DNA from: Pseudomonas batumici | GTDB lineage: Bacteria; Pseudomonadota; Gammaproteobacteria; Pseudomonadales; Pseudomonadaceae | Length of the DNA stretch: 64,000 nucleotides | Direction: 5' to 3' | Assembly: GCF_000820515.1 (NCBI RefSeq) | Contig: NZ_JXDG01000033.1 | Location: 29,066-93,065 of the forward strand | In this document: positions 17,142-26,150 of the stretch, piece after piece | How the letters are laid out: every line of letters begins with the position of its first letter | Position numbering within the stretch: position 1 is the first letter of the stretch | Position numbers and translations under genes: made by a program | Notes under the pieces: generated by a model | The model's input: only the letters and a program-made list of their open reading frames with translations | Told to the model about the DNA's origin: nothing | Database searches by the model: none

Positions 17142-19202
17142 TCAGAAATTTTTCCGGAGATTGCCTTTGGCGATTTGCTCCAAGATCTGCATGTAACGCT
17201 CAGGCGTTACTTTAGAGATTTCTAAGACGTTGGTGAAAACGGGTGGAAAATCTTTGCCAGGAACCTCGTATTTTGCGGAAACCTGCGTGATCAGTGCGTT
17301 GTAGAGGCTGATCAGTGTTGGGCAGCTAGCATATTGAGGAAACACACGGACCGCCTCGTCCAGAGAGTTGTACAGGGGGATGCTGTACATGTGGCCCGTG
17401 GTTTCCTCGATGTTGCCGTAGAATCTCGCTTGCGCGTCTTTGAGGAAGTGTTTGAGCAGGTGGGGGTCAAGCACAGGCACGCCATTGCGGGGATAGCCCG
17501 CATGAAACTGGCCGTTGATGATCACTAAGGGAAGAACCGTAATGTCATTACGGCCGATGAGTGACGGGTAGTGCACTGCGCAAAATTCTTGTAGATTTTC
17601 GCGGACCCGCTCTGCTTTTCGGCTGGCCTGAGTAGTTTTGTAATCTATTCCATTGTTATCGGACATCTCGTTGTGATAATCCAGCGGAGTGATAGGCGTG
17701 CGTCGGCTCCTGAGTTCGGCAATGACTATCAAGTTGCCAAAGGCAAACGTCAGATCAATTTCTTCATACTTTTTTGGCGCGTACCTAAATTTCAACGCCG
17801 CGGTCCAGCAGAGGTGCTCTGCTAGTATGGGGTTGTTTGATCGGCACTCTTGCAAAACGTTGAGAATGTCAAGTTCGAACAACTTGCCACGGCGTTTAGA
17901 GTTGGGGTCTATCCGCTTCAGCCAAGTGTCAAAATTTCGCCCCATACTAGCAGTCAGCAGGGCACTCACTGGAAAACATACATGCTCATCCAGAACCAGC
18001 AAGGGTTGGCTCCAAAGATCGTTTTGGATGATGCTGGCGTCATAGGAGAGGATCTCGATGACGATCCTTACGTCTTCTACAGTCATATTTGTGCAACGCA
18101 CCAGGAGATCGATCAACTCGTCCAGCCGAATCCTTGGGGCAAAGTCCAGCAGCTCGTCCCACTGCCCCGGCGATGGCTTGGATAAAGCCGTCTCTTTAAT
18201 CTGGACGGAAAGAACCGCTAGGTGAAACCAGACATTCAAAACATTGCGGATTGCCTGATCCTTGGCGTCGCTGGATGCCGAGTCCAGTAAGGGATGCAAG
18301 TGCTCGTCGATCATGTAGTGCGGTGCGGCGCGATGGTAGAAAGCCGACATCTGCGCCTCATCCGATAGATCCTGCCATGGAATGCAGGACAATACGTTAC
18401 CAGGGCTCTGGTAGTGCAGATATTGACCTTCGTACAACAATGATTCAGCAATCAAGCGCCGGCTTTTCCAATCGCGGACGATTTGCATTGCATTGGTGGC
18501 GTTATGGTGATCCCGACGATATTTGGAGACGGCCTTGATCAAATGCGGGTCCGGTGTGGTGGAGGCCAGTACCACTCCATTTGGATGCGGAAAAAATCTG
18601 ACCTCGCCGTAGAGCAGATCCTGCCAGATTCGCGAGAAGCTATGAAAAAGCTGGGCCATTGAGGTTTCATTCTCAAAGAACGTGAGCTTGTCCAGTTGAT
18701 GCGGACGAGCTTCAGGAAAGACCCGGTCTAGGTCATCCCTATACTTTATTAATAGTTCCCAGAAAGGCCCGCATAAGCTATCGAGCCGATACGCGTTCAA
18801 GGTATTAGGATCAATCTCGACGCCGCCATTAGTAAGGGTGGACTTAAAGTCCAGATGCTGTTCCATCGCCGCGTCGGGCTGTCCCGCCATGAGCGCCATC
18901 TGTTCCTCGGAAATCCGGTAGAACGCGTGATTGGAGGCACCCAAGTGTGCTTGGATAAGTTCGTTCGCACTCAGCGGAGCTTCTCGGCTGAAAGTGAATT
19001 GCTGACGAGTATTTTGTACGCGCTGGAAATGCTCATTGAGCCAGTTAACACCATTGAGGAAACCCCGCTCCTCGTTTCCCGCGCCCCTAGTCCACTCATA
19101 GGCTTGAAGCCAGCTGGATATTTCGAACTTGTCCAGCATGGTTGGATGGGGGAGTTGTCGATCACGGGCTAGTTTCAACAGCGTTGTTTGGGGGTGGTTC
19201 AT
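17142..19202 (-). CDS. Large uncharacterised protein with degenerate PD-(D/E)XK nuclease-like domain
   Basis: This 686-residue protein has no recognised family over its first ~420 residues. Near the C-terminus a nuclease-like pattern is visible: helix RRGKLFELDILNVLQ with E443, then EEIDLTFAFGN with D483, then strand LIVIAELRSR with E496 and R498 where a lysine is usual. This fits the restriction-endonuclease-like core, with the ExK lysine replaced by arginine. The ATG at 19202 has AGGGA upstream. The gene is a single transcription unit between two repeat-rich gaps, next to the IS element. A defence or DNA-processing role is inference. Confidence 0.8.
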   Translation of the reverse strand: MNHPQTTLLKLARDRQLPHPTMLDKFEISSWLQAYEWTRGAGNEERGFLNGVNWLNEHFQRVQNTRQQFTFSREAPLSANELIQAHLGASNHAFYRISEEQMALMAGQPDAAMEQHLDFKSTLTNGGVEIDPNTLNAYRLDSLCGPFWELLIKYRDDLDRVFPEARPHQLDKLTFFENETSMAQLFHSFSRIWQDLLYGEVRFFPHPNGVVLASTTPDPHLIKAVSKYRRDHHNATNAMQIVRDWKSRRLIAESLLYEGQYLHYQSPGNVLSCIPWQDLSDEAQMSAFYHRAAPHYMIDEHLHPLLDSASSDAKDQAIRNVLNVWFHLAVLSVQIKETALSKPSPGQWDELLDFAPRIRLDELIDLLVRCTNMTVEDVRIVIEILSYDASIIQNDLWSQPLLVLDEHVCFPVSALLTASMGRNFDTWLKRIDPNSKRRGKLFELDILNVLQECRSNNPILAEHLCWTAALKFRYAPKKYEEIDLTFAFGNLIVIAELRSRRTPITPLDYHNEMSDNNGIDYKTTQASRKAERVRENLQEFCAVHYPSLIGRNDITVLPLVIINGQFHAGYPRNGVPVLDPHLLKHFLKDAQARFYGNIEETTGHMYSIPLYNSLDEAVRVFPQYASCPTLISLYNALITQVSAKYEVPGKDFPPVFTNVLEISKVTPERYMQILEQIAKGNLRKNF

Positions 19203-19348
19203 AGCGAGAAATCCCTGCCTCGATTGCTTGAAATGGTGTACCTCGCGGCTGATAGCGCAGCCAGACGATATTCCCTCGTACGGCTCACATCAAGCCATCC
19301 CTGCCTCCTCTGGCAACATTCCGGTAAAGCCGGGAGCACAAGCTTTTG

Positions 19349-19406
19349 AATGCCCCGGGTTTGCTATCGACCCGAAGCTGCCGTTCAGTAAGGGCAGCTA
19401 ATGGCC
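19349..19406 (+). repeat. Dispersed repeat, left part split by the insertion sequence
   Basis: GGTTTGCTATCGACCCGAAG, CTGCCGTTC and AAGGGCAGCTAATGGCCG match the repeat blocks. The copy stops at the terminal inverted repeat of the IS1182-type element; related sequence resumes at 21016 with GGTCGAAAGCGGCC. Confidence 0.5.
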
Positions 19407-21015
19407 GATTCTGTTGAAAAAGTAGCTCCCCTGTCTGGCCTGCGGCAAAATCTCTGCATTGGCCAGCAGGGAAGCACGCAGCATGATGGGACAGTTATCG
19501 AGTGGGCAGGAGCGCCTGTTTTACTCGTTCAACCTTGAAGATCACATCCCAGCCAATCACCTTCTGCGCAGCATTGATCAGTGCCTCGATCTGAGCGACC
19601 TGCGCCATTACCTCAACGATTTCTATAGCCCGATTGGGCGTCCTTCAATTGATCCTGAGCTGATGATTCGCATGCTGATCGTGGGCTATTGCTACGGCAT
19701 TCGCTCAGAGCGGCGGCTGTGCGAAGAGGCCCATTTGAACCTGGCGTATCGCTGGTTCTGCCGGTTGAGCCTCGAAGATGAAGTCCCCAATCACTCGACC
19801 TTTTCCAAAAATCGACATGGCCGTTTTCGGGACAGCGATCTGTTTCGCTGGTTGTTCAATGAGGTGCTGCGTCGCTGTATGGAGGCAGGCTTGGTCAAGG
19901 GCGAGGGGTTTGCCGTGGACGCCAGCATCATCAAAGCGGATGCCAGTCGGCAGCGCGGCGTACCGGGAGATGAGCAGGTCAACTGGAGCGATCCGTCGCT
20001 GAGCACCCGCGCCGTGCGTGAGTACCTTGAGGCACTCGATGAGGAGGCTCTGGCCGAAACGCTACCGAAACGCCTATCGCTGACGGATCCTCAAGCCCGC
20101 TGGACCGCAGCTCCAGGTGGCCCAGCGTTCTACGCTTACTCCACCAATTATCTGATCGATACCGAGCACGGTGTCATCGTGGATGTGGAACCCACACCGG
20201 CTCATCGCACCGCCGAAGTCGAGAGCACCAAGACAATGATCGACCGCGTCGAAGCGCAGTTCGACATCAAGCCGGAACGCCTCATCGGCGACACCGCTTA
20301 CGGTACGGCGCCAATGCTGGCCTGGATGGTGGAAGAAAAAGACATCGAGCCGCATGTGCCGGTGTGGGACAAAACCGAGCGCAAGAACGACAGTTTTTCG
20401 AGCACCGATTTCCACTGGGATGAAGAAACTGAGGAGTATCGGTGTCCAGCCGGCAACGCGTTGCGCAGCGAATGGCGAGCTTTCAAGAACGAGCGTTCGC
20501 ACGTCACCAAAGCCAACACCATCATCTTCCGCTCCAGACAGACCGACTGCGCAACATGTCCGATGAAAGCCAAGTGCTGCCCGAACACTTCATTTCGCAA
20601 GATCGCTCGCAGCGTCCATGAAGCTGCTCGTGATGTGGCTCGGCGCATCGCCGCGACGCCGGAGTACGTGCGCTCTCGCCACGAACGTAAGAAGGTCGAA
20701 ATGTTGTTTGCCCACCTCAAGCGCATCCTGAAATTGGATCGATTGCGACTACGTGGCATGAGTGGCGCGACCGATGAGTTCACGCTGGCGGCCTCGGTAC
20801 AGAACCTGCGGCGATTGGCCAAACTTACGTCTCAAGGGCCGCCAGCAACGGGATAGGTGCGCCTGCACTAAGCAAAAAACCTCCAACTAACCCAATAACA
20901 GAGCAGCAAAGCTCAACGAAGGGCCGACAAACCACTCAGTGTGGTGAGTAGGTTCTCCGGTGGCGGTCGCGCCTGAACTCAGACGAGCTGAAAATCTGAC
21001 TTTTTCAACAGAATC
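19407..21015 (+). mobile_element. IS1182-family insertion sequence
   Basis: A transposase gene is bracketed by perfect 17-bp terminal inverted repeats: GATTCTGTTGAAAAAGT at 19407-19423 and its complement at 20999-21015. Total length is about 1.6 kb. The element sits inside a copy of the island repeat. No clear direct target duplication is seen; the outer bases GATT/AATC are part of the inverted repeats. Confidence 0.9.
19483..20856 (+). CDS. IS1182-family DDE transposase
   Basis: This transposase of about 457 residues is intact. The N-terminal DUF772 region reads GRPSIDPELMIRMLIVGYC near residues 52-70. Likely catalytic acidic residues are in FAVDASIIKADAS, LIGDTAYGTAP and KKVEMLFAHLKR. A CATCPMKAKCCP cysteine block is typical of the family. 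The ATG at 19483 follows AGGGA; an upstream TTG would add eight residues. Internal frames are not broken, so the element may be active. Confidence 0.92.
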   Translation: MMGQLSSGQERLFYSFNLEDHIPANHLLRSIDQCLDLSDLRHYLNDFYSPIGRPSIDPELMIRMLIVGYCYGIRSERRLCEEAHLNLAYRWFCRLSLEDEVPNHSTFSKNRHGRFRDSDLFRWLFNEVLRRCMEAGLVKGEGFAVDASIIKADASRQRGVPGDEQVNWSDPSLSTRAVREYLEALDEEALAETLPKRLSLTDPQARWTAAPGGPAFYAYSTNYLIDTEHGVIVDVEPTPAHRTAEVESTKTMIDRVEAQFDIKPERLIGDTAYGTAPMLAWMVEEKDIEPHVPVWDKTERKNDSFSSTDFHWDEETEEYRCPAGNALRSEWRAFKNERSHVTKANTIIFRSRQTDCATCPMKAKCCPNTSFRKIARSVHEAARDVARRIAATPEYVRSRHERKKVEMLFAHLKRILKLDRLRLRGMSGATDEFTLAASVQNLRRLAKLTSQGPPATG

Positions 21016-21196
21016 GGTCGAAAGCGGCCAACCAGCAGCTGAAAATCAAGCTGGTCACCCGCAAGCCAGACGATTGCCAATATGAATTCTCTTGATAGAC
21101 CGCTTTCGGCCAGAAGCTACCCTTAATCACAGGCAGTATTCGGCCTAAGCGGCCATTTCGTGGTGATCAATTTCACCCTCTAGGAAGCCTATTCGG
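20857..21196 (+). other. IS right end and split repeat
   Basis: After the transposase stop come about 140 bp of IS tail and its right inverted repeat (to 21015). Then sequence related to the dispersed repeat continues to about 21160 (GGTCGAAAGCGGCC, GACCGCTTTCGGCCAGAAGC, GGCAGTATTCGGCC). No gene is seen. Confidence 0.5.
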
Positions 21197-22804
21197 ATGC
21201 ACAACAAGCCTGGCCGAAATGATCCTTGCCCTTGCGGTAGCGGCCGCAAGCTCAAAAAATGTCATGGGTCCATCGACAATCTCGACATGGTGCTGAAGCT
21301 GAATGGACCGCGCATGCGCCAGGAGATGCAGATGACACTTGCTCGTCATGAAGCCCAAGAGTTTCAGAGGCGTGAGCAGCAGGGCCTCGGTAGGCCGATC
21401 ATTTCCACTGAGTTCCATGATCACAGAATCATAGCCGTCGGTCAGGCGATACATTTCTCACAGAAGTGGAAAACGTTTCACGACTTCCTGAACGACTACC
21501 CGAAGATCGTCTTAGGTAGAGAATGGTGGACGTCAGAGGGAAGCAAGCCTCCAAAAGAGCGACACCGTATTCTCACCTGGGCGGTCCGCAGCTATGAGCA
21601 CTCGAAAGCTCACATGGAACAGATGGGGACAGGTGTTCCTCAGCCGATGACGGGGGCTATTGGTGCCTATATGCGCTTCGCATATGACCTTTACAGCCTG
21701 AAGCACGCCATCGAGGTCCAGAAGCTGCTTATCGACCGAATCAAATGCCCCGAGAACTTCCCCGGCGCGTTGTATGAGGTGCGGGTCGCCGCCGCCCTGC
21801 TCCGGGCAGGCTTCAGCCTGCAGCCCCAAGATGAAACTGACAGACGTACTACTCACGTTGAGTTCATCGCTACGGACACTAAGTCCGGTGCGATCTACGC
21901 CGTTGAGGCCAAGCGACGAGAAGGGGCGCGGATGAAAATCAACAGACAAATGAATCGCGCTTTGAGCAAAAAGTCGGATCATCCTCGCATTGTTTTCATT
22001 GACACAAACGACGGACGCCTGGAACTGGGCAGAGGCCAGCCTAATCCTGTAGCGCTTGTGGAGGCTGAAAACCTCTTAAAGCTATATGAGCGAGATCCTA
22101 CTGGGCAAAAGCTTCCGCAGGCATATGTCATAGTCACCTACGATCCAGAGGAGCATCACCTTGATGCCATTGATCTGCCTTCCGGAGTGCTGCTATGGGG
22201 CTTCCACCTCGAAGATCTTCACCCCGGGCTGAAAAACCTGCTTCAACAGGTCAAAATCAGGCGTCGGCATGCGCCAGTCTTTGCGCTGCTGGAGTCCATG
22301 CAGAAGCACCGGCGCATTCCCGCTACGTTCGATGGAGAGGCCGAGTCGTTCTCTGGTGGAGTTCCCAAGGCACGGCTACAGGTTGGTCAGCGGATGGAGG
22401 TACCAGGACCTAACGGAACGCAGATCGAGGCGACGCTAGAGAATTGCGTCGTCATGCCGAAGTCGAGAGAGGCATTTTGTGTCGCTTGCAGCGACGATCA
22501 ACAGCGCTTCATAGTCAAGATTCCGTTGACGGATGATGAACTAAAGGCCCACGCCCAGCACCCTAAGACCTTCTTTGGAGTTATTGATAGGAATGCTGGC
22601 CGCTCTTGTCCGAAGACTGACTTGGACTGGTTCGACTTCCTCTGGGAAACATACTCGAGCAGCACAAAAGAAAAACTGATCGAGCTCATGGACCATGCGC
22701 CTGACGTTGAACGATTGAAGGAGATGACCCAAGAGGACTTGGCCGACGAATATTGCGCTCGAATGGCAAGCGCAATGATGGAAGCGCATATGGAAAAGAT
22801 GTGA
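21197..22804 (+). CDS. SEC-C motif protein with PD-(D/E)XK nuclease-like domain
   Basis: This 535-residue protein starts with a SEC-C zinc-binding motif (GRNDPCPCGSGRKLKKCHG, residues 6-24; zinc ligands C11, C13, C22, H23). A central restriction-like core is visible: YEVRVAAALLRAGF with E194, VEF with E222, and AVEAKRRE with E237 and K239, matching E...(D/E)...ExK. The C-terminal third is unrecognised. SEC-C motifs occur as protein- or nucleic-acid-binding adaptors and recur in defence-island proteins. The ATG has AGGAAG upstream. It stands alone between repeat-containing gaps. Confidence 0.87.
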   Translation: MHNKPGRNDPCPCGSGRKLKKCHGSIDNLDMVLKLNGPRMRQEMQMTLARHEAQEFQRREQQGLGRPIISTEFHDHRIIAVGQAIHFSQKWKTFHDFLNDYPKIVLGREWWTSEGSKPPKERHRILTWAVRSYEHSKAHMEQMGTGVPQPMTGAIGAYMRFAYDLYSLKHAIEVQKLLIDRIKCPENFPGALYEVRVAAALLRAGFSLQPQDETDRRTTHVEFIATDTKSGAIYAVEAKRREGARMKINRQMNRALSKKSDHPRIVFIDTNDGRLELGRGQPNPVALVEAENLLKLYERDPTGQKLPQAYVIVTYDPEEHHLDAIDLPSGVLLWGFHLEDLHPGLKNLLQQVKIRRRHAPVFALLESMQKHRRIPATFDGEAESFSGGVPKARLQVGQRMEVPGPNGTQIEATLENCVVMPKSREAFCVACSDDQQRFIVKIPLTDDELKAHAQHPKTFFGVIDRNAGRSCPKTDLDWFDFLWETYSSSTKEKLIELMDHAPDVERLKEMTQEDLADEYCARMASAMMEAHMEKM

Positions 22805-23156
22805 CCCATTCTCCGGCTCTAGCCCCGCAAAATTCTAGTGCCTGAGGACGACGAGCGTCATCGCCCTTGAATAAGCTTGGAATGCTCCCACGAATCGGCT
22901 CATCCTATTTCTCACAACGATTGAACGACCGCTTTCCGCATTCGAGATTGTGCCTCCAAATGTCCGCACCGGGTCGAAAGCGCTCTCCCATGCCGGCTCC
23001 GCCCACCAGGCTGCAGTGAAATCAAGCTAATCTCTAGCAAGCCAGATGATGGGCAATATGAAATCAACAACCCAATTGTGGCATTAGTGATACCAATATG
23101 TCACCATCACTTAGTCCGGGATATCTTCCCCCCTGCTCAAGTTCGGATGCATTGAT
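22805..23156 (+). other. Intergenic stretch with a diverged dispersed repeat
   Basis: No gene is convincing. Around 22917-22995 the blocks GAACGACCGCTTTCCGCATT, TGTCCGCACCGGGTCGAAAG and CGCT recall the dispersed repeat family. The last ~100 bp become AT-rich and probably contain the promoter of the AlbA_2 gene. Confidence 0.4.
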
Positions 23157-24281
23157 ATGGATGACGCGCTAATTGAAAAGTTGTTGTATATGGGAGAGGG
23201 AGTAAGCCTAGATTATAAACAGCAACAGTATGTGGTTAATGGAAAGGACCTTAAGGCCAAATCAGAGTTGCTCAAAGACATTTTGGCCTTTGCTAACGCC
23301 TGGCGCTCAGAGGATGCGCACATTTTGATAGGCGTTAGCAACTCACGTGAAGTCATAGGTCTAGATCATGACCCTGACGACTCACGACTACAGCAGTTCA
23401 TAAATAGCAAGACCAACCACCCTATTGATTTCTCGTATCGCTCCCTTACTTACAAGGGAGTAAAATTGGGTCTTTTTACTATCCCTCAGCAATTGCGCCC
23501 TGTTTACTCAAATAGCGATTATGGCATCGTTACTGCCCACACAGTATATGTTCGTCGCGGGTCATCAACAGCAAACGCGGACCCGACAGAAATCGCCCGA
23601 ATGGGAATCGCTCAATTAAATCCATCAAATAATTTAGTGCGCAAACCAGAACTAGACATAAAGTTAGTTTCGGACGACGATGAAAACATTGATTTTTTGA
23701 GTTTCAAATACGTAAAACTCAAACTACTGGATTATCCAGACTACAAATCCCTCCCGGAGAGGCCCAGCGCTTACTCTATGCCCTCGCTACATTTTGACAA
23801 TGAAAATTATTACAGGGATCTCGCATCTTATTATAAAAAAAGACTCGGCCTATTTAAGCTTCAACTATGCATCACCAACTCCGGCAGTGGTTACGCTGAT
23901 GACGTTCGCATCTATGCAGAATTGACCGGCTGGAAAAATGGCAACGTACTCCTTGGCACAGAACTAGATACCCTCCCAGAAAAGTCACTCTCACCAGGGC
24001 GCATTCGCTATGAAGGAGTCACCGCGACTGATCCTTCAGTCGACATATTTCCAAAAAAAGACAAAACAATTATACTTTTTCATGTCGGAAAAATACATAG
24101 CGGAGAAAGCGTATTGACTTCCGCCGTCTTTCTTGACTCCCCGCCTACCGAACTGGAGTGTATTTTCATAAAAATATTATCAGATCAATTGCCTGCACCT
24201 AAGGAAATTACAATTCCGGCCACAATTGTATTCAATGAGGTTGATCTAACCTTTGAGATATTAAAAAAAGGATTGAAGTGA
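23157..24281 (+). CDS. AlbA_2/Schlafen-type putative DNA- or RNA-binding protein
   Basis: This 374-residue protein has the AlbA_2 (Schlafen AAA_4-like) domain in its first ~150 residues: GEGVSLDYKQQ near 14, a DILAFANAWR helix near 41, AHILIGV near 55 and a late YVRRGSST near 130. The remaining ~200 residues form a beta-rich region (KLQLCITNSGSGYADDVRIY, then SVLTSAVFLDSPP) that I do not recognise. AlbA_2 proteins include tRNA or RNA nucleases and regulators found in defence islands. DNA is AT-rich compared with the flanks. A possible small frame follows 5 nt after the stop. Confidence 0.83.
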   Translation: MDDALIEKLLYMGEGVSLDYKQQQYVVNGKDLKAKSELLKDILAFANAWRSEDAHILIGVSNSREVIGLDHDPDDSRLQQFINSKTNHPIDFSYRSLTYKGVKLGLFTIPQQLRPVYSNSDYGIVTAHTVYVRRGSSTANADPTEIARMGIAQLNPSNNLVRKPELDIKLVSDDDENIDFLSFKYVKLKLLDYPDYKSLPERPSAYSMPSLHFDNENYYRDLASYYKKRLGLFKLQLCITNSGSGYADDVRIYAELTGWKNGNVLLGTELDTLPEKSLSPGRIRYEGVTATDPSVDIFPKKDKTIILFHVGKIHSGESVLTSAVFLDSPPTELECIFIKILSDQLPAPKEITIPATIVFNEVDLTFEILKKGLK

Positions 24282-24285
24282 AGCC

Positions 24286-24435
24286 GTGTTTGACCAAAAG
24301 GTGACAGATTTATTTTCTCAGTTGCCTAATATCGACGTTTGCTGGATTTCTGCGACACCAAATAAACCCGTCCCCTTTTCGGGGACGTTGCGGCATGTTA
24401 TGCCATCTAGTCCGCACTCGGAAAAATTCACCTGA
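24286..24435 (+). CDS. Possible 49-residue small ORF
   Basis: A GTG five bases after the AlbA_2 stop opens a frame of 49 codons that fills the gap and ends in the ribosome site (TGAGGAAA) of the next gene. No strong Shine-Dalgarno is seen and the peptide matches nothing I know. Codons 28-34 overlap a hairpin, CGTCCCC(24369-24375)/GGGGACG(24381-24387). It could be a coupled small protein, a gene remnant or chance. Confidence 0.25.
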   Translation: MFDQKVTDLFSQLPNIDVCWISATPNKPVPFSGTLRHVMPSSPHSEKFT

Positions 24436-24443
24436 GGAAAACT

Positions 24444-24923
24444 ATGACAGACGATGAATTTGAAACGTTTCTAGTAATGGTGATGGACGAACTGTTACTG
24501 AAACAAGCGAAGCTAAACCGGATTTATGCACTTGGAGAGATGGCGCGCTGGTGGTTCGAGCAAGGCACTGGCACAGTCCAATTCTTCGATAACAGTGACA
24601 GGCTGGTAGTCGAGGCAGAAGTCGTGAGCATAGGAAGCTTCTCGATCAAAACGTGTAGTTGGAAATGGGCATGGAGCAATCCCTCGATTGAGCCTGCATT
24701 ACGCCAAGCAGCGCTCCCGCTGAAGCAACTCCAAGCCATTACGGGGCTTGATCTATTCGGGAACGAACAGGCATTTTCAATTCAAGACGAAACGATGGCA
24801 TGGGAGCTGGCAGCCTCGGCGGTTCATTACTTAAAGGCCGCAGGGTGCTACCGGGCACCAACTTCTTCTGAGGGCCCCAACACCTATCTGGCAATCACGT
24901 CTATAAAGGTTCTTGGCGACTGA
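24444..24923 (+). CDS. DUF6882-like uncharacterised protein
   Basis: This 159-residue soluble protein is acidic at its start (MTDDEFETFLVMVMDELLLK). A central WKWAWSNPSIEP motif near residues 73-84 and a late AWELAASAVHYLKAAGCYR resemble DUF6882 proteins, whose function is unknown. The start has TGAGGAAA 6 nt upstream. It is on the same strand as the AlbA_2 gene and may be in one operon with it. Homologues of this type are often scattered near toxin-immunity or polymorphic loci, but no toxin is adjacent. Confidence 0.75.
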   Translation: MTDDEFETFLVMVMDELLLKQAKLNRIYALGEMARWWFEQGTGTVQFFDNSDRLVVEAEVVSIGSFSIKTCSWKWAWSNPSIEPALRQAALPLKQLQAITGLDLFGNEQAFSIQDETMAWELAASAVHYLKAAGCYRAPTSSEGPNTYLAITSIKVLGD

Positions 24924-24945
24924 AGTCTTTGGTTAGCTGCCTATC

Positions 24946-24985
24946 GCCAGGGGCCGCTATGGGTCGATTGCACCCTTTGTTCTCT
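24946..24985 (+). repeat. Island dispersed repeat fragment
   Basis: CCAGGGGCCGCTATGGGTCG followed by ATTGCACCC repeats the left half of the copy at 14911 (GGGCCGCTATGGACCGATTT). The hairpin right arm is missing. Confidence 0.45.
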
Positions 24986-25071
24986 ATTTGTGGCGTTGCT
25001 GACAAAAAGTAGATAATTTGATGAGCCCGGTCAGCGGGATTATCACTCAAATTTCAAAACAAGGAAGTGCA

Positions 25072-25575
25072 ATGGGCGTCCCACTCCCCCTCTGGCTCAT
25101 TCTCACGGGCGTGACCGCTTACGTTGCGAGTACACGCGGGCGATCAGGGCCAAGATGGTTTGCAATCGGGCTTTTCCTTCCCGGCGTAGCCCTGATCGCC
25201 GTGTTGTTAATGCCACGGCTGGCAAAGACCGGTGTTGACGCTCTAGTGCACGAAGTTCTGCGCCCCTGCCCTGCCTGCACCCAAACCATCAAAGCTGCAG
25301 CCTCACGATGTAAGCGCTGCGGAGCCGAAGTGGAGCCTATCGCCCTGAGAAATCGCAGCGGCTGGGTAGCACGTATTACTGCCCATACCGATGAGGAATT
25401 TGAACGGATGGCTGCACAGATGACGCTAATGGACATACCAACAATTCTCGATGAAGCGCCCCACGTTTTCGCAGGCCCGTTTGAAGAAAAGGCCGAGGCG
25501 CAGAACATGCTCAAATACCTGAAGTCCAACCATGACCTGGATGGACTGGTGACCTGGCGGTCAGTGACTAGGTAA
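25072..25575 (+). CDS. Two-helix membrane protein with zinc ribbon
   Basis: This 167-residue protein has two N-terminal membrane helices (about 5-20 and 29-48). A cytoplasmic zinc ribbon with C66, C69, C80 and C83 (CPAC and CKRC) follows, then a ~75-residue C-terminal domain with PTILDEAPHVFAGPFEEKAE. The latter resembles signal-transducing or DUF2007-type domains found with zinc ribbons. The ATG at 25072 has AAGGAAG 5 nt upstream and removes an implausible 18-residue extension. Function unknown. Confidence 0.78.
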   Translation: MGVPLPLWLILTGVTAYVASTRGRSGPRWFAIGLFLPGVALIAVLLMPRLAKTGVDALVHEVLRPCPACTQTIKAAASRCKRCGAEVEPIALRNRSGWVARITAHTDEEFERMAAQMTLMDIPTILDEAPHVFAGPFEEKAEAQNMLKYLKSNHDLDGLVTWRSVTR

Positions 25576-25664
25576 CAATACACACTCCCATCATCGCGCC
25601 TGACCTGTCTGCATACTTTGCTTACATGGAAACCGCAACACGCATAGCTAAGCAGGAAAAGCAG

Positions 25665-25705
25665 ACTTGGGTCTAGCAGAAAACGACCCAAAGCTGCCTC
25701 TCAGA
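25665..25705 (+). repeat. Island dispersed repeat fragment
   Basis: TGGGTCTAGCAGAAAACGAC followed by CCAAAGCTGCC recalls the GACCCAAAGCTGCCC block of the copy at 16890. The hairpin is degenerate. Confidence 0.4.
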
Positions 25706-25708
25706 GAG

Positions 25709-26035
25709 CTAAAACTGAGGTTGCCACTCGTCAAACAGAGTCCAGCCATGGCAAATGCAGTCAAAGTCTTTTGCCGTAAAAAATAATACAAGTTCCTCTG
25801 GGTCAAATTTTTTATACAGCCAGTGTCCAGAAACAGGGCCTCTCGTTATCACGTATTCCAAACGGTACTTTTGAATAGCTCCAGAACTGAAGGAGACTGA
25901 ATTCAACTCAAATCTGGCACCTTGGTTGAGCGCCCATAGCTTTCCAATAAGAATATCATCAAGTACCACCTCTTCAGCTGTATCCATCAGATGCCGTGTA
26001 TGAAGTTTTTTTTGAAGCCTAACGCTTCTGGGCAT
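25709..26035 (-). CDS. Uncharacterised 108-residue protein
   Basis: This small soluble protein begins MPRSVRLQKKLHTRHLMDTA and ends FDCICHGWTLFDEWQPQF, with an aromatic, acidic C-terminus. I recognise no family. The upstream AGGTAGG is a fair ribosome site. Codon use and composition are lighter in GC than the flanking chromosome. Size and context would suit an immunity protein or a small accessory factor, but nothing in the sequence proves either. Confidence 0.65.
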   Translation of the reverse strand: MPRSVRLQKKLHTRHLMDTAEEVVLDDILIGKLWALNQGARFELNSVSFSSGAIQKYRLEYVITRGPVSGHWLYKKFDPEELVLFFTAKDFDCICHGWTLFDEWQPQF

Positions 26036-26097
26036 AGATCAACCTACCTATAAACAGTCCGAGCATTGGCAGAATAATACTGGAACGCGGAGATGAC

Positions 26098-26150
26098 CAC
26101 CTTGGGTCGACTCCCGCCCGTCGTGACAGGCAGACGGGCGGCCAGCAGCA
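26098..26150 (+). repeat. Island dispersed repeat with altered hairpin stem
   Basis: CCGCCCGTC (26114-26122) pairs with GACGGGCGG (26133-26141) around GTGACAGGCA. TTGGGTCGA precedes it and GGCCAGCAGC follows. This is the same architecture as the copy at 16890, with different stem bases. Confidence 0.55.
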
